The notes below the pieces were generated by a model that saw only the letters and a program-made list of their open reading frames with translations, did no database searches and was not told the DNA's origin. Shown here piece by piece: positions 8,675-18,063 of a stretch of DNA of 64,000 nucleotides (the stretch's first letter is position 1; each line of letters opens with the position of its first letter). The DNA lies in NCBI RefSeq assembly GCF_003149085.1, contig NZ_QGDT01000010.1:151453-215452 (forward strand), given 5' to 3'. The position numbers and the translations under genes were made by a program. The DNA is from Dyadobacter jejuensis. GTDB taxonomy: Bacteria > Bacteroidota > Bacteroidia > Cytophagales > Spirosomataceae.

Positions 8675-10153
8675 CTAAGGCGTATGATTGGCACGAAGTT
8701 CCTCAATCTTGGCATTGATCTGCTTGTCATATTCCAGTATCTGCGGCTGATACCGGTCTGTTTCTTCTTCAATTGCCTTATATTGTAATTCATAGCTTTT
8801 TATTCTAATTTCACAATACTCCTTCAACTGTTGGTTTCTGGTCCTTATCTGAAGAGGCAAATCGAGCTCCTCAAAACCATCCAAAAGTGCGATATTTTCT
8901 TTCCAATAATAGATCCCCCTATCCTTAATTTCAGTTAGCCGAACGTCTTTTGGGGTGTATGGTGGCATATGATAGGCCTCCAAAGCCATGGCTTCCATTG
9001 AAACAAACTTCTTGATCTGCCGGTCATATGTCCCCACATCGTTTGGCAAGCGAGTATAAACGGCATAAGTAGAGGCCAAAACAAAAATGCATAGAATACT
9101 TATCGTACCAATATTGAAACTAACGTCCTCGGGCTGTTTGAGACTAGGGAGAAAAGCCCAGCCTATCCCGGCTCCCGCTACCAAGCCCCCCAAATGGGCT
9201 GCATTGTCTATCCCTCCTTGCAGTCCACTAATTAAATTGTACCCCACAAACACCAAGATACTGGGCAGCAAAGCTTTACGGGTGGCAGGTTCAATCAAAT
9301 TCGATGTCAGCATCACCAGGAACGCACCATACATCCCAAAGATGGCTCCCGAAGCTCCGGCGCTTATGGTGAGGTCGTTCCACCATAGACTGGCTGCGCT
9401 CGCCGAAACACCCGACAGCAAATAAACTACCGAAAACCTTAACTTACCGAGCTTAGGCTCTAAGAGAACACCTATAATAAAGAGTGCATACATATTCATG
9501 AGCAAGTGCAGGATTCCGATATGGACAAAATAGCTGGTAACCAATCGCCACCATTGTCCATCTAACGTGACAGGCCTGAAATTAGCCCCCCACAGCACTA
9601 GGCTTTCTTTTCCGGGCATCAAGAAATTGACTCCGCTAGCCACCATCGCTAGGAAGACTAAGATATTCAAGTTTAATAATACAGGAGTGATATAATAACT
9701 CTCCTTGGGCTTGAAAAGGGATAGAAAATGATCGAACTTTTCTGCAATCGTAGCTGGGGGTAACATTAAGACATCTTGGTCAGGGGGCACCAATTGGTCT
9801 TGAACTTCCTGGTATTTTTCATGTAAGTCCTCCTTGCTGAACGTCCCTTTAAGCTCCTCCATACGCCTATGAAACCTGGTTACCGTACGCTTATTTTTAC
9901 CCCAGTCCGCAAGCGCACCTCCCAACGATTCACTATGAATAGTAGCAACATCGTCGTGTATTTTGATGGTAACTATACCATTCCACGAAAACAAGCCATT
10001 GGCTGTCCGGGCTATGAGTCCACTGTGACTCTGGTAGCTAACCTCCCAGTTCATCTCCTTAGCCGTTTCCAAGACCAGTATCAGAAATTCCTCTGTGGAT
10101 AGACCCTCTAAAGGGTATTCTGCAATATGTTTGGGTGTAAAACCTATGGCCAT
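8675..10153 (-). CDS. Rhomboid-family intramembrane serine protease with extra soluble domains
   Basis: 492 residues. The rhomboid core lies at about residues 150-345: HxxxN at H216/N220, catalytic serine in AGASGAIFG (Ser268) and catalytic histidine in NAAHLGG (His320). Rhomboids cut substrates within or next to membrane helices. Unusual parts are an N-terminal soluble region of about 145 residues (STEEFLILVLETAKEMNWEV) and a C-terminal helical tail of about 110 residues after the last membrane segment. The many acidic, glutamine-rich helices of the tail look coiled-coil-like. Substrate unknown. Confidence 0.9.
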   Translation of the reverse strand: MAIGFTPKHIAEYPLEGLSTEEFLILVLETAKEMNWEVSYQSHSGLIARTANGLFSWNGIVTIKIHDDVATIHSESLGGALADWGKNKRTVTRFHRRMEELKGTFSKEDLHEKYQEVQDQLVPPDQDVLMLPPATIAEKFDHFLSLFKPKESYYITPVLLNLNILVFLAMVASGVNFLMPGKESLVLWGANFRPVTLDGQWWRLVTSYFVHIGILHLLMNMYALFIIGVLLEPKLGKLRFSVVYLLSGVSASAASLWWNDLTISAGASGAIFGMYGAFLVMLTSNLIEPATRKALLPSILVFVGYNLISGLQGGIDNAAHLGGLVAGAGIGWAFLPSLKQPEDVSFNIGTISILCIFVLASTYAVYTRLPNDVGTYDRQIKKFVSMEAMALEAYHMPPYTPKDVRLTEIKDRGIYYWKENIALLDGFEELDLPLQIRTRNQQLKEYCEIRIKSYELQYKAIEEETDRYQPQILEYDKQINAKIEELRANHTP

Positions 10154-10231
10154 CCTCTTAAAAGTGTATGTTAGTAAGTATAATTATGGCTTGCACGGGG
10201 CAACCCAAGGCAATAAGCCCCGGCCATGTCC

Positions 10232-12109
10232 TTATAATGCTCGGCCCACAGGATACAAGAGGTACCTATCGTCGTAGTATTTGGTTTTGCCGTAAAACCA
10301 GCCCAAAATAGCACCAGGATCCTTAGCAAAATCTTGATCCTCCTTTAATTTTCGTTCAAATTCCGCTTTTAATTCCGGCGACTCCTCGAGCATACGTTGG
10401 GCCAAGGGCTCCATCACATAGGCTTCTATATATTCTGTGCGTTGGAAGATATTGAGGAAAAACCCCCAACTAAAAAATGAATCCTTCGAGGTGGGTTCTA
10501 ATAAATGGATCGCCAAATCGCCCAGGGGTTGATCGGTAGTGATAAAAACAGAACCAGCCGCATATTCTTGCTTCCGCAGTTCCGACCTTGCTTTACCACT
10601 TACCTGCATATGTCCCTCATAAGGGAAAGGTTCATGATTTTCATTTTCAAAATGGGCGTCTTCTATACGATACATTTCTACCTCCACCATGCGAGGAGCG
10701 GCAAGTACCTCCATCTCAATACCATGGATTTTCAAGCGTTCTATCACCTCGTCGCAGGAAGCTGGCACCCAGTATCCTTTAGGCCGGGTGATAAAGCCGA
10801 TCGGTTCCGACTCTTTATAATAGGCTATTTTTTTGGTGATGGGCCTACCCATCCACTCAATATACTCAGACTGGGTAATAGCCGACTTCCTGATTTTGGA
10901 ATCCATCCCAAGCAACAGCATGCTGTCTGGACGTTGGACGGTCTGATCTGAAAATTCCAATAAGGACATCGATTGAAAATCCACCTGATTCTTCATTTGA
11001 GGTATTTTATATGCCATAGGAACTTGAGCCTCCCTCAGGTCTTTATCGGACGCAGTGACTTTCTGCAAGGACTTACCCTCTGTACCCAGCAATTTTAAAG
11101 TACGCTCTAACAACACGTAGGTTCCTAAAACCCGTTGCTTATAGGGTTTTAAAGAATGATTTTCGACCAATATAGCTCCTAAATGACGCATAATCCCATA
11201 GGTATCTGAAAACCTGGGCCCACCCATTATGGCCACATTTCCTTTAGAAAAATCTCTGTCGTTTAGGGCAAACATCAACGGACCTGGTATATGTCCCTGA
11301 GCTCGTAAGCCATCGTCAACGAAGGGCTTAAACTTAGTTTCAAGCCAAGAGGCTATCCCGGGAGAATTCCCCTGCACCCCTGCTCCAGTATAGGTGATAT
11401 CGAACTGGTAATCGGCACCATCCGTAACATGAATATCCATGTACAGCTCTGGGTCGTAATCGTTTATCACCCCGATCACCGCCCTCACCTCTTTGGTATC
11501 CAGCTTGGTATAGTCGCGGTTTAAATTTAGATTTTGGGCATTGGTTCTCCACCCCATGTTTTCGGGTCCCCGTTGATTCGGCCGGTTGTAGGGAGAAGAA
11601 TTTTCATGCGCATCCACACTTAATATAGGGATAAACAGAAAGTTTACCCGCTCTAACAAGGCTTTCTTCTGACCAAAAGCAATGTCTCGAAGCAGCATCA
11701 TACCGGCATCTTTCCCATCTATTTCCCCAGAATGGATCCCAGCCTGAACCAATAACAATGGTTTTTTGGAGTTTCTTAAGGCCTCAGGGCTTTTATTGGT
11801 ATCCGTAGAGGCTACTAGCATATATATATCCCGCCCTTCTACACTCTTCCCCACCGACCGCATCGCTATCAACGGAGAGGCAGCAGCTAGTTTATTGAAC
11901 CAAGCCATGGTTTCCTTATAGTCGGGCGTGGTCCTGAAACCGGATTGTTCAATAGGTGTAATCCATGGATCGTTCGGTGCAGCCACCAGGGCTTCACTTT
12001 TTCCATGCCAATCGAGCACCGGGGGAAGTATCGATTGGGCCATGATGGAGCCCATTGACAAACTTGCAATAGAGGAGATTATAAATTTTAATAGGTTAAC
12101 TTTAGTCAT
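10232..12109 (-). CDS. Exported M14-family zinc carboxypeptidase
   Basis: 625 residues with a signal peptide (LKFIISSIASLSMGSIMA). The M14 catalytic set is complete: zinc ligands H126 and E129 (GIHSGEIDGKD) and H227 (MDIHVTDG), substrate-binding N197-R198 (NLNRDY) and catalytic glutamate E316 (AILVENHSLKPY). It should remove C-terminal residues from peptides, or act on an amidated substrate, in the periplasm or at the surface. The C-terminal roughly 250 residues are a beta-rich accessory region. It diverges from the ECF-sigma gene of the first SusCD module across a 589-bp gap, so a functional link is possible but unproven. Confidence 0.9.
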   Translation of the reverse strand: MTKVNLLKFIISSIASLSMGSIMAQSILPPVLDWHGKSEALVAAPNDPWITPIEQSGFRTTPDYKETMAWFNKLAAASPLIAMRSVGKSVEGRDIYMLVASTDTNKSPEALRNSKKPLLLVQAGIHSGEIDGKDAGMMLLRDIAFGQKKALLERVNFLFIPILSVDAHENSSPYNRPNQRGPENMGWRTNAQNLNLNRDYTKLDTKEVRAVIGVINDYDPELYMDIHVTDGADYQFDITYTGAGVQGNSPGIASWLETKFKPFVDDGLRAQGHIPGPLMFALNDRDFSKGNVAIMGGPRFSDTYGIMRHLGAILVENHSLKPYKQRVLGTYVLLERTLKLLGTEGKSLQKVTASDKDLREAQVPMAYKIPQMKNQVDFQSMSLLEFSDQTVQRPDSMLLLGMDSKIRKSAITQSEYIEWMGRPITKKIAYYKESEPIGFITRPKGYWVPASCDEVIERLKIHGIEMEVLAAPRMVEVEMYRIEDAHFENENHEPFPYEGHMQVSGKARSELRKQEYAAGSVFITTDQPLGDLAIHLLEPTSKDSFFSWGFFLNIFQRTEYIEAYVMEPLAQRMLEESPELKAEFERKLKEDQDFAKDPGAILGWFYGKTKYYDDRYLLYPVGRAL

Positions 12110-12698
12110 ATGAATTGAAAATAATGAGGGTTACTAATCAGGAATAGTGGAGGATATTCCAATTATATTTTTCTTATTCACTGTTTTCTCTAGTTTGAGG
12201 ATCTACTTCCGAAATATAGGCCAAAATTTGTACATTTTTAGTTGCTTCTGTTCCCTCTTTTAAGCCAACGAACACGGGACATAGACCCCTATTGGCCAAC
12301 TCCTATGACTGAGTAGTCCCTGATATTTTGCATTTTTTGGGACCTAACCGAGCCCTAGGCCTATCCATTAGGGCCAATAGAATATAAACAAACTGTTGAC
12401 TGATGATCAGGATTCCATCCATTTTTGGATACCTTACATCATGAAAATAAATTTTTGGCTATTTAAACTTCAAACTAAGGAACATAAAAAGCAAATACCT
12501 CGCTGCTTTTTGAAGTTTTAAAGTGTTACTTTTAATAAGTTGTTATAACTAGTATACAGGACTATTATCTCAGTTTAGTGCTAAATAATTGTTATTAATA
12601 GGCATCTTTTAGGTAAAAAAAGTTAAAATTCCCGAAATAGTAGTCCCAAAATTTATTACCAATTTTGGATGCGAAGACAAGCCAATTAAAAACCATTT
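12110..12698. other. 589-bp divergent intergenic region
   Basis: AT-rich region between the M14 peptidase and the first ECF-sigma gene. No ORF is supported. It holds an inverted repeat with 8-bp arms (AAAAAGCA at 12486-12493, TGCTTTTT at 12504-12511) and, just after it, TTACTTTTAATA, which resembles a Bacteroidota -7 box but lacks the final G. It must contain both promoters; none can be fixed with confidence. Confidence 0.5.
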
Positions 12699-13289
12699 AT
12701 GAATCAATTGTACATCACCTATTCTGACGAGGAGATCCTTCATTTAATAATAGGCCAGGACAGTCAAGAGGCCTTTGAGGAGCTTTATGATCGATATTTC
12801 AAGGTTTTGTACAATTTCGCATACAGTAAAATAGACGATGAGTATATTTCTCAGGAAATTATACAGGAGTTGTTTGTAACTTTCTGGCAACAGCGGCACG
12901 AAAACGTCATTAAATCGTGCCGGCCCTATTTATTTGGCATGTTAAGGAATTTAATACTGCTTCATTACCGCAAGGAGTACACGCGTCAGCGCCACTATAA
13001 CGAATGGGTATTGACCCACGATGATGTGAGTGATTTATTGCCCGATCAGCCAGCGCTTACCAATGAATTACAGATTAGGTATGAAAAGGGCTTGGAAATA
13101 CTCCCTCCTAAATGCCGCCAAGTTTTTTTATTAAGCCGCCAGGGGCGCACTTACCGTCAGATAGCTTCCGAGTTATCCATTTCCGAGAAAACGGTGGAGC
13201 AACATATTTCCAAGGCCATTCAAATGCTAAAACGCTACCTCAAAGAACATCTGCCTTATCTTATGGCTTGGTTCACCTTATGGAATTGA
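12699..13289 (+). CDS. ECF sigma factor, Bacteroidota FecI-like (module 1)
   Basis: 196-residue RNA polymerase sigma-70 family protein. Region 2 covers about residues 22-95 (FEELYDRYFKVLYNFAYS, QEIIQELFVTFWQQR). Region 4 covers about 130-180 (LPPKCRQVFLLSRQGRTYRQ, IASELSISEKTVEQHISKAI, the helix-turn-helix). Such factors are held by a FecR-type anti-sigma and released when a SusC receptor binds substrate. It is followed by fecR, susC and susD on the same strand, the standard order. Confidence 0.93.
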   Translation: MNQLYITYSDEEILHLIIGQDSQEAFEELYDRYFKVLYNFAYSKIDDEYISQEIIQELFVTFWQQRHENVIKSCRPYLFGMLRNLILLHYRKEYTRQRHYNEWVLTHDDVSDLLPDQPALTNELQIRYEKGLEILPPKCRQVFLLSRQGRTYRQIASELSISEKTVEQHISKAIQMLKRYLKEHLPYLMAWFTLWN

Positions 13290-13410
13290 ACGGTTTTACC
13301 ATATCTACCTTGTCTTTTTTTAATAATTAATTTATTTTTTCGAATAGACTAAGGGTGTTTCCGTTTTGAAGCAACTATAATGCCGACAACGCCTAAACGG
13401 ATATACTTCG

Positions 13411-14433
13411 ATGCAAAAGCCTTACATTGATCCTCAACTCTTAAAAAAGTACCTGGATAACCAATGCAACGATTCAGAAAAAGAAATGGTAGAGCAATGG
13501 TATGCCCAAATAATAGGAATCCCTAATTATTTGGATACCATACCCGACAATGATCGGCGCCGTATTAAAAAGGAAACGTTTTCTTATATATCCCAAACAT
13601 TAGGATTAGGAAAACCCAAGAGCCTACCATTTATGTTTTCACGATGGACTACCCTACTGGCTGCCGCTAGCGTCGTAATTCTACTAACTCTTTATTTGAC
13701 GTATATGGGCAAGGTCACAAGCGACAATCCCGTTCAAATGGCCCAAAGGGAGAGACAGACGAATCCATCGGAAATTACTTTTACAAATACCAATTCACAA
13801 ATTGTGCAACATGTATTGCCAGATGGTACCAAAATTTGGCTGCATCATGATGCCAATATCACCTATCCAAAGGCATTTTCAGGATCCACTCGAGAGGTGT
13901 CGTTCTCAGGGGAAGGTTTTTTTGAGGTTACCCCAGATAAAAGCAAACCATTCTATATACACTCTGGAGATCTCCAGGTGAAGGTTCTGGGTACTAGTTT
14001 TAATGTGAAGGCAAAAGCGAATGCGGATATTTATGAAGTTTCTGTTGTAACTGGAATCGTGGAAGTGAGTTCTATAAATACGACCAATCCCCAAGCAGAA
14101 CTCTTGTTAAAGCCCAGTGAACAAGCACTTTATAATCCAAGATCGAATCAGATCACCTATTCCAAAAAAGTTGGCCAAACTAAAAAAGAAATATATGAAC
14201 CGATTGATATCATTTTTGACAATACTCCATTGAACGAAGTAGTATCGAAATTGGAAACCCGATTTAATGTAAAAATTCACTTTTTGAATAAGAAACTCGC
14301 CAATTGTGGCATGACAGCCGATTTTGAGCAACAACCACTCTTAACGATTTTAGATATGCTCTGCGCCAGTTTGGGAGCAAACTATACGTTGTCGGACCAA
14401 ACCATACTTTTGGATGGCCCCTCTTGTGACTAA
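13411..14433 (+). CDS. FecR-family anti-sigma factor (module 1)
   Basis: 340 residues: short cytosolic N-terminus (about 1-78) that would bind the sigma factor, one membrane helix (79-99, TTLLAAASVVILLTLYLTYM), then the periplasmic FecR domain (VLPDGTKIWLHHDANITYP, FSGEGFFEVTPDKSKPFYI, VLGTSFNVKA) and a C-terminal DUF4974 domain (IIFDNTPLNEVVSKLETRFN). It should receive the signal from the STN domain of the neighbouring SusC. The gap from the sigma gene is 121 bp. Confidence 0.92.
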   Translation: MQKPYIDPQLLKKYLDNQCNDSEKEMVEQWYAQIIGIPNYLDTIPDNDRRRIKKETFSYISQTLGLGKPKSLPFMFSRWTTLLAAASVVILLTLYLTYMGKVTSDNPVQMAQRERQTNPSEITFTNTNSQIVQHVLPDGTKIWLHHDANITYPKAFSGSTREVSFSGEGFFEVTPDKSKPFYIHSGDLQVKVLGTSFNVKAKANADIYEVSVVTGIVEVSSINTTNPQAELLLKPSEQALYNPRSNQITYSKKVGQTKKEIYEPIDIIFDNTPLNEVVSKLETRFNVKIHFLNKKLANCGMTADFEQQPLLTILDMLCASLGANYTLSDQTILLDGPSCD

Positions 14434-14500
14434 GTTTTTTCTAACCGAATGTCAAATTTTAACCCAATAGTCAATATGAATAAGATCCATTCCCCTTAAT

Positions 14501-14547
14501 AAAAGTTGTGGGCTGGAAGTGTACCACCACCGCCAACCCACTTTTAA
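14501..14547 (+). terminator. Hairpin with T tract between fecR and susC (module 1)
   Basis: AAAAGT-GTGGGCTGG pairs with CCAACCCAC-TTTTAA, with a 16-nt loop and one G-U pair; the right arm ends in TTTTAA. It could be a leaky terminator separating the regulatory genes from the susCD genes. The sequence GTGTACCACCAC occurs in its loop and again at 14571-14582. Hairpins occupy the same position in the other two modules. Confidence 0.5.
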
Positions 14548-14637
14548 TTCCGCTTCTCTGGCCATCCATGTGTACCACCACAGGCGAAGAGAAACATTCC
14601 AATTAGTTCAGTTTAACTTAATTAGAGTTTCAAAATT

Positions 14638-17600
14638 ATGGAAAAATTAGTACTTAACAAGCCAATCAACTGGCTTAAAATTATGCGCATCGGATTTTTT
14701 CAGTGTGTGATGGTAGCGCTGCTCGGAAGTATTTCCTATGCAAGGGAGACTTCCGCTCAGTCGATATTGGCCAAGGATATAAGCCTTGAGATCAATAACT
14801 TGTCTATAAAACAGGCGCTTGTGGTTATAAAAAATGAAACCAATGTGAAGTTTGTTTATAGTACGAGGGTACCCTTGGACGCCAAGGTTAATTTGCATGT
14901 TAAGAATCAGAAGCTATCTAAAGTACTGAATATGATGCTGGTACCACGAGGAATTGGTTATCGTGTAATCAATAATCAGATTGTGCTTAGTCCGAAAACA
15001 ACCTCTGCAGAAACTGTATTTCCTGAGATTGAGCAAAAGTTACAAACCTTAATTTTGCCCAAAGACATCACCATTAAAGGAACGGTCAAGTCAGCTGAAA
15101 ACAATGAACTCCTGCCTGGTGTAAGTGTAGTCGTAAAAGGGACACAGACTGGTACTACTACGGATACTGACGGTAATTTTGAAATACAGGTTCCCAATGT
15201 AGAAGCCTCGCTTATTTTTAGTTTTGTAGGTTATAAAGCCCAAGAAATAGCCGTCGGAAACAAATCTCAGTTTGACATCCTACTGGAATCGGACACTAAG
15301 TCCCTTTCCGAAATAGTAGTAATTGGCTACGGAACCGCCAAAAAAAGTGATTTATCTGCTGCAGTATCTACCGTTCCCGATATGGCACAAATAAAAAACA
15401 GACCAGTACTGGACGTCGGTAATATGATTCAGGGTAAGGTTCCGGGCGTAACGGCCGTCAGCAATGGTGGTCACCCCGATCAAACACCTAATATAACGAT
15501 TCGTGGAACGGGTTCACGGGGTTCTGAAAGCGTATTGTATGTGGTGGATGGGGTGCCCAATGCCCCATATAACCCGGCCGATGTGGAGTCTATTACCATT
15601 CTAAAAGATGCTGCCTCTGCAGCAATATATGGCGCCTTCTCGGGTTCTGCTGGTGTCATTCTAATTACGACACGCCAAGCGTCATCCGGTAAACCCAGTA
15701 TCGAATATTCAGGATTTATGGGAGCCAAAACCGCCTGGAAGTTGCCATCTTCATTGACGGCTGCCGATGAAGCCATGGTATCTAATTTGGCCTTTACCAA
15801 TGCCGGGTTGAATCCTTTGGATGGCTGGGATGCTAGCAAAAACCCATATGCGCAAGTCACACGTACCAATTGGGTTGATGAGATATTCAGAACCGGTATT
15901 GTTCAACGTCATAATATCAGCATCAATGCAGGAACCGACAAATTCTCCACTTTATTCCAAGGTCGCTATGAAAAAAATGAGGGCACGCTACTGAATACTT
16001 ATAGCCAGAACATGTCCTTGCGTTTCAATTCGGTATATAAATTCACCGACAAATTCAAATTCCGACAGGAGTTGTTCTGGAACAACAGCGATAGCCGTGG
16101 GACAGAGACTTCCAGTGGCTATAGCGGAACTATTTTGTCTGCCATTTATATGCCCCGATCGGCCACTCCTTATTATGAAGATGGTAGCTTTGGGGGTGTC
16201 GGACCGCGTGATTCACCCTATCTCGGGATCCATGGAGATGCTATTAACCCAGTAGCAACATTATTGAGAAACCGTCCTTATAATAAAGGCAATGATCTTT
16301 TATCAGTTTCGGAATTTTCTTATGCCGATATAATTCCAGGTCTTTCGTTTTTAACTCGCTTTTCATATCGTCAGAAAAGTTCTTTATACAAGAATTTTAA
16401 TGTAAAAAGAACGGAACCCGGTAAGCCTAATAATCAGAACAGTTTAGGCTACAGCACCGACCGCTCTTACAACTGGATTTGGGAAAATACCATGAACTAT
16501 GCCAGGGTGTTTGGCAAACATAATATTGGTGCTTTGTTATCTACTACATCCCAAGAAAACGCTGCCAAGGGATTTAGTATCGCAGCACGCGATTTTGCAG
16601 ATGAAGATGCTTGGGCTCAATACTTTATAAATGCCCAGACTTTCACCTCTGACCGCCCAGGCGATTATGACTGGAAAGATAGAAACCTATCGTATGTCAG
16701 TAGGGTTTCCTATAGCTGGGCTGACCGCTATTTTGTTACTGGTAGTTATCGTTACGATATAGCGGGACGATTGGCCCCTGGCTATAGAGGCAAAGGATTT
16801 CCGGCAGCAACTGCAGCTTGGAAAATCAGTTCTGAACCATTCTTTAACATAAAAGGACTCGATCTGTTAAAAGTTCGGGCAAGTTGGGGGCGGATTGGTA
16901 ATATCGGATCGGTAGGCAGATATTATGGCTACCCTACCCTAAGCTCCAATTCAACACATCAGGTGGGCGACGGTGCTCCACAATCAAACGCACTGTATAT
17001 ATCGAGCCTTAATAACCCTAAATTGTCCTGGGAAACATCGCAACAAACCGATATTGGTTTAGATATATCCATTTTGAATGAAAAATTAACCATCTCTGCC
17101 GATTATTTTGACAAACTAACCTATAACCTGATCAAACGTCAAGATACTGAGTGGACCCAAACCTACGGTTACGATGCACCTTATATTAATCAGGGTGAAA
17201 TAAGTAATAAGGGTTTTGAGGCCGTAGTGACCTGGAGAGACCAAGTGGGGGATCTGGGATACGAGTTTAGTGGGAATATAGCTACCTTGAAAAACCGGGT
17301 TCAGAAAATTGATAATGACCCAAATAGTGTTTGGACCCATGGCGATGCCTGGAGGGGCACCATTAACCCCTATCGGTCGACGGTCGGACAGCCTTATTAC
17401 TCTTATTGGTTGATCCAAAATGCCGGTATTTTCCAGACCGACGAAGAAGCCAACGGATATGCCGTAGATGGGAAAAAGGTACAGCCCAATGCGAAAGCAG
17501 GCGATTTGAAATTCATCGATCAAAATGGCGATGGTAAAATTGACGATGGTGACCGGGTATATATGGGTAATGCCTTTCCAAAATTGACCTATGGTTTCAC

Positions 17601-18051
17601 TACGAATCTAAAATATCGCTCCTTCGATTTCAGCATGTTTATCCAAGGAGTGGGAGGAGTAAAACTATACAACGTTTTCAAAGAGTCGACTTTGAATGCT
17701 TCTGAACAGGGTTATAACCGTTGGGATAAAATTTTAGATGCATGGTCTCCGACCAATACAGGTTCGGAGATACCACGAATATCGGCCAATGATCCGAACA
17801 ATAACTTTCAAACAACTTCGGACTGGTATTTAGAAAATGGAAATTATGTCCGTATTAAAAGTTTAATAATAGGATACACCTTCCCAAAACTTTTCAAAAG
17901 TGCTGATATGCGGATTTATTTGAGTGGCGACAATCTCCTCACCTTTACCAAGTATTCGGGCATGGACCCTGAAGTAGGAGGCATCGGAATGGACGGTGGT
18001 CAATTCCCCGTATCCCGAGTTTATTCCGCTGGTTTGAAAGTTAAATTCTAA
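14638..18051 (+). CDS. SusC/RagA-family TonB-dependent receptor with STN domain (module 1)
   Basis: Outer-membrane TonB-dependent importer of 1137 residues. Order: signal peptide (about 1-41), STN signalling domain (about 50-118, IKQALVVIKNETNVKFVYS), carboxypeptidase-regulatory-like domain (about 145-230, LPGVSVVVKGTQTGTTTDTD), the SusC-typical SLSEIVVIGYGTAKKSD box, plug domain (to about 350) and a long beta barrel ending in KVKF. The STN domain marks it as a signal-transducing receptor that talks to FecR. It precedes susD by 12 bp. Substrate not deducible from sequence. Confidence 0.95.
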   Translation: MEKLVLNKPINWLKIMRIGFFQCVMVALLGSISYARETSAQSILAKDISLEINNLSIKQALVVIKNETNVKFVYSTRVPLDAKVNLHVKNQKLSKVLNMMLVPRGIGYRVINNQIVLSPKTTSAETVFPEIEQKLQTLILPKDITIKGTVKSAENNELLPGVSVVVKGTQTGTTTDTDGNFEIQVPNVEASLIFSFVGYKAQEIAVGNKSQFDILLESDTKSLSEIVVIGYGTAKKSDLSAAVSTVPDMAQIKNRPVLDVGNMIQGKVPGVTAVSNGGHPDQTPNITIRGTGSRGSESVLYVVDGVPNAPYNPADVESITILKDAASAAIYGAFSGSAGVILITTRQASSGKPSIEYSGFMGAKTAWKLPSSLTAADEAMVSNLAFTNAGLNPLDGWDASKNPYAQVTRTNWVDEIFRTGIVQRHNISINAGTDKFSTLFQGRYEKNEGTLLNTYSQNMSLRFNSVYKFTDKFKFRQELFWNNSDSRGTETSSGYSGTILSAIYMPRSATPYYEDGSFGGVGPRDSPYLGIHGDAINPVATLLRNRPYNKGNDLLSVSEFSYADIIPGLSFLTRFSYRQKSSLYKNFNVKRTEPGKPNNQNSLGYSTDRSYNWIWENTMNYARVFGKHNIGALLSTTSQENAAKGFSIAARDFADEDAWAQYFINAQTFTSDRPGDYDWKDRNLSYVSRVSYSWADRYFVTGSYRYDIAGRLAPGYRGKGFPAATAAWKISSEPFFNIKGLDLLKVRASWGRIGNIGSVGRYYGYPTLSSNSTHQVGDGAPQSNALYISSLNNPKLSWETSQQTDIGLDISILNEKLTISADYFDKLTYNLIKRQDTEWTQTYGYDAPYINQGEISNKGFEAVVTWRDQVGDLGYEFSGNIATLKNRVQKIDNDPNSVWTHGDAWRGTINPYRSTVGQPYYSYWLIQNAGIFQTDEEANGYAVDGKKVQPNAKAGDLKFIDQNGDGKIDDGDRVYMGNAFPKLTYGFTTNLKYRSFDFSMFIQGVGGVKLYNVFKESTLNASEQGYNRWDKILDAWSPTNTGSEIPRISANDPNNNFQTTSDWYLENGNYVRIKSLIIGYTFPKLFKSADMRIYLSGDNLLTFTKYSGMDPEVGGIGMDGGQFPVSRVYSAGLKVKF

Positions 18052-18063
18052 AAGAAAAAAAAC

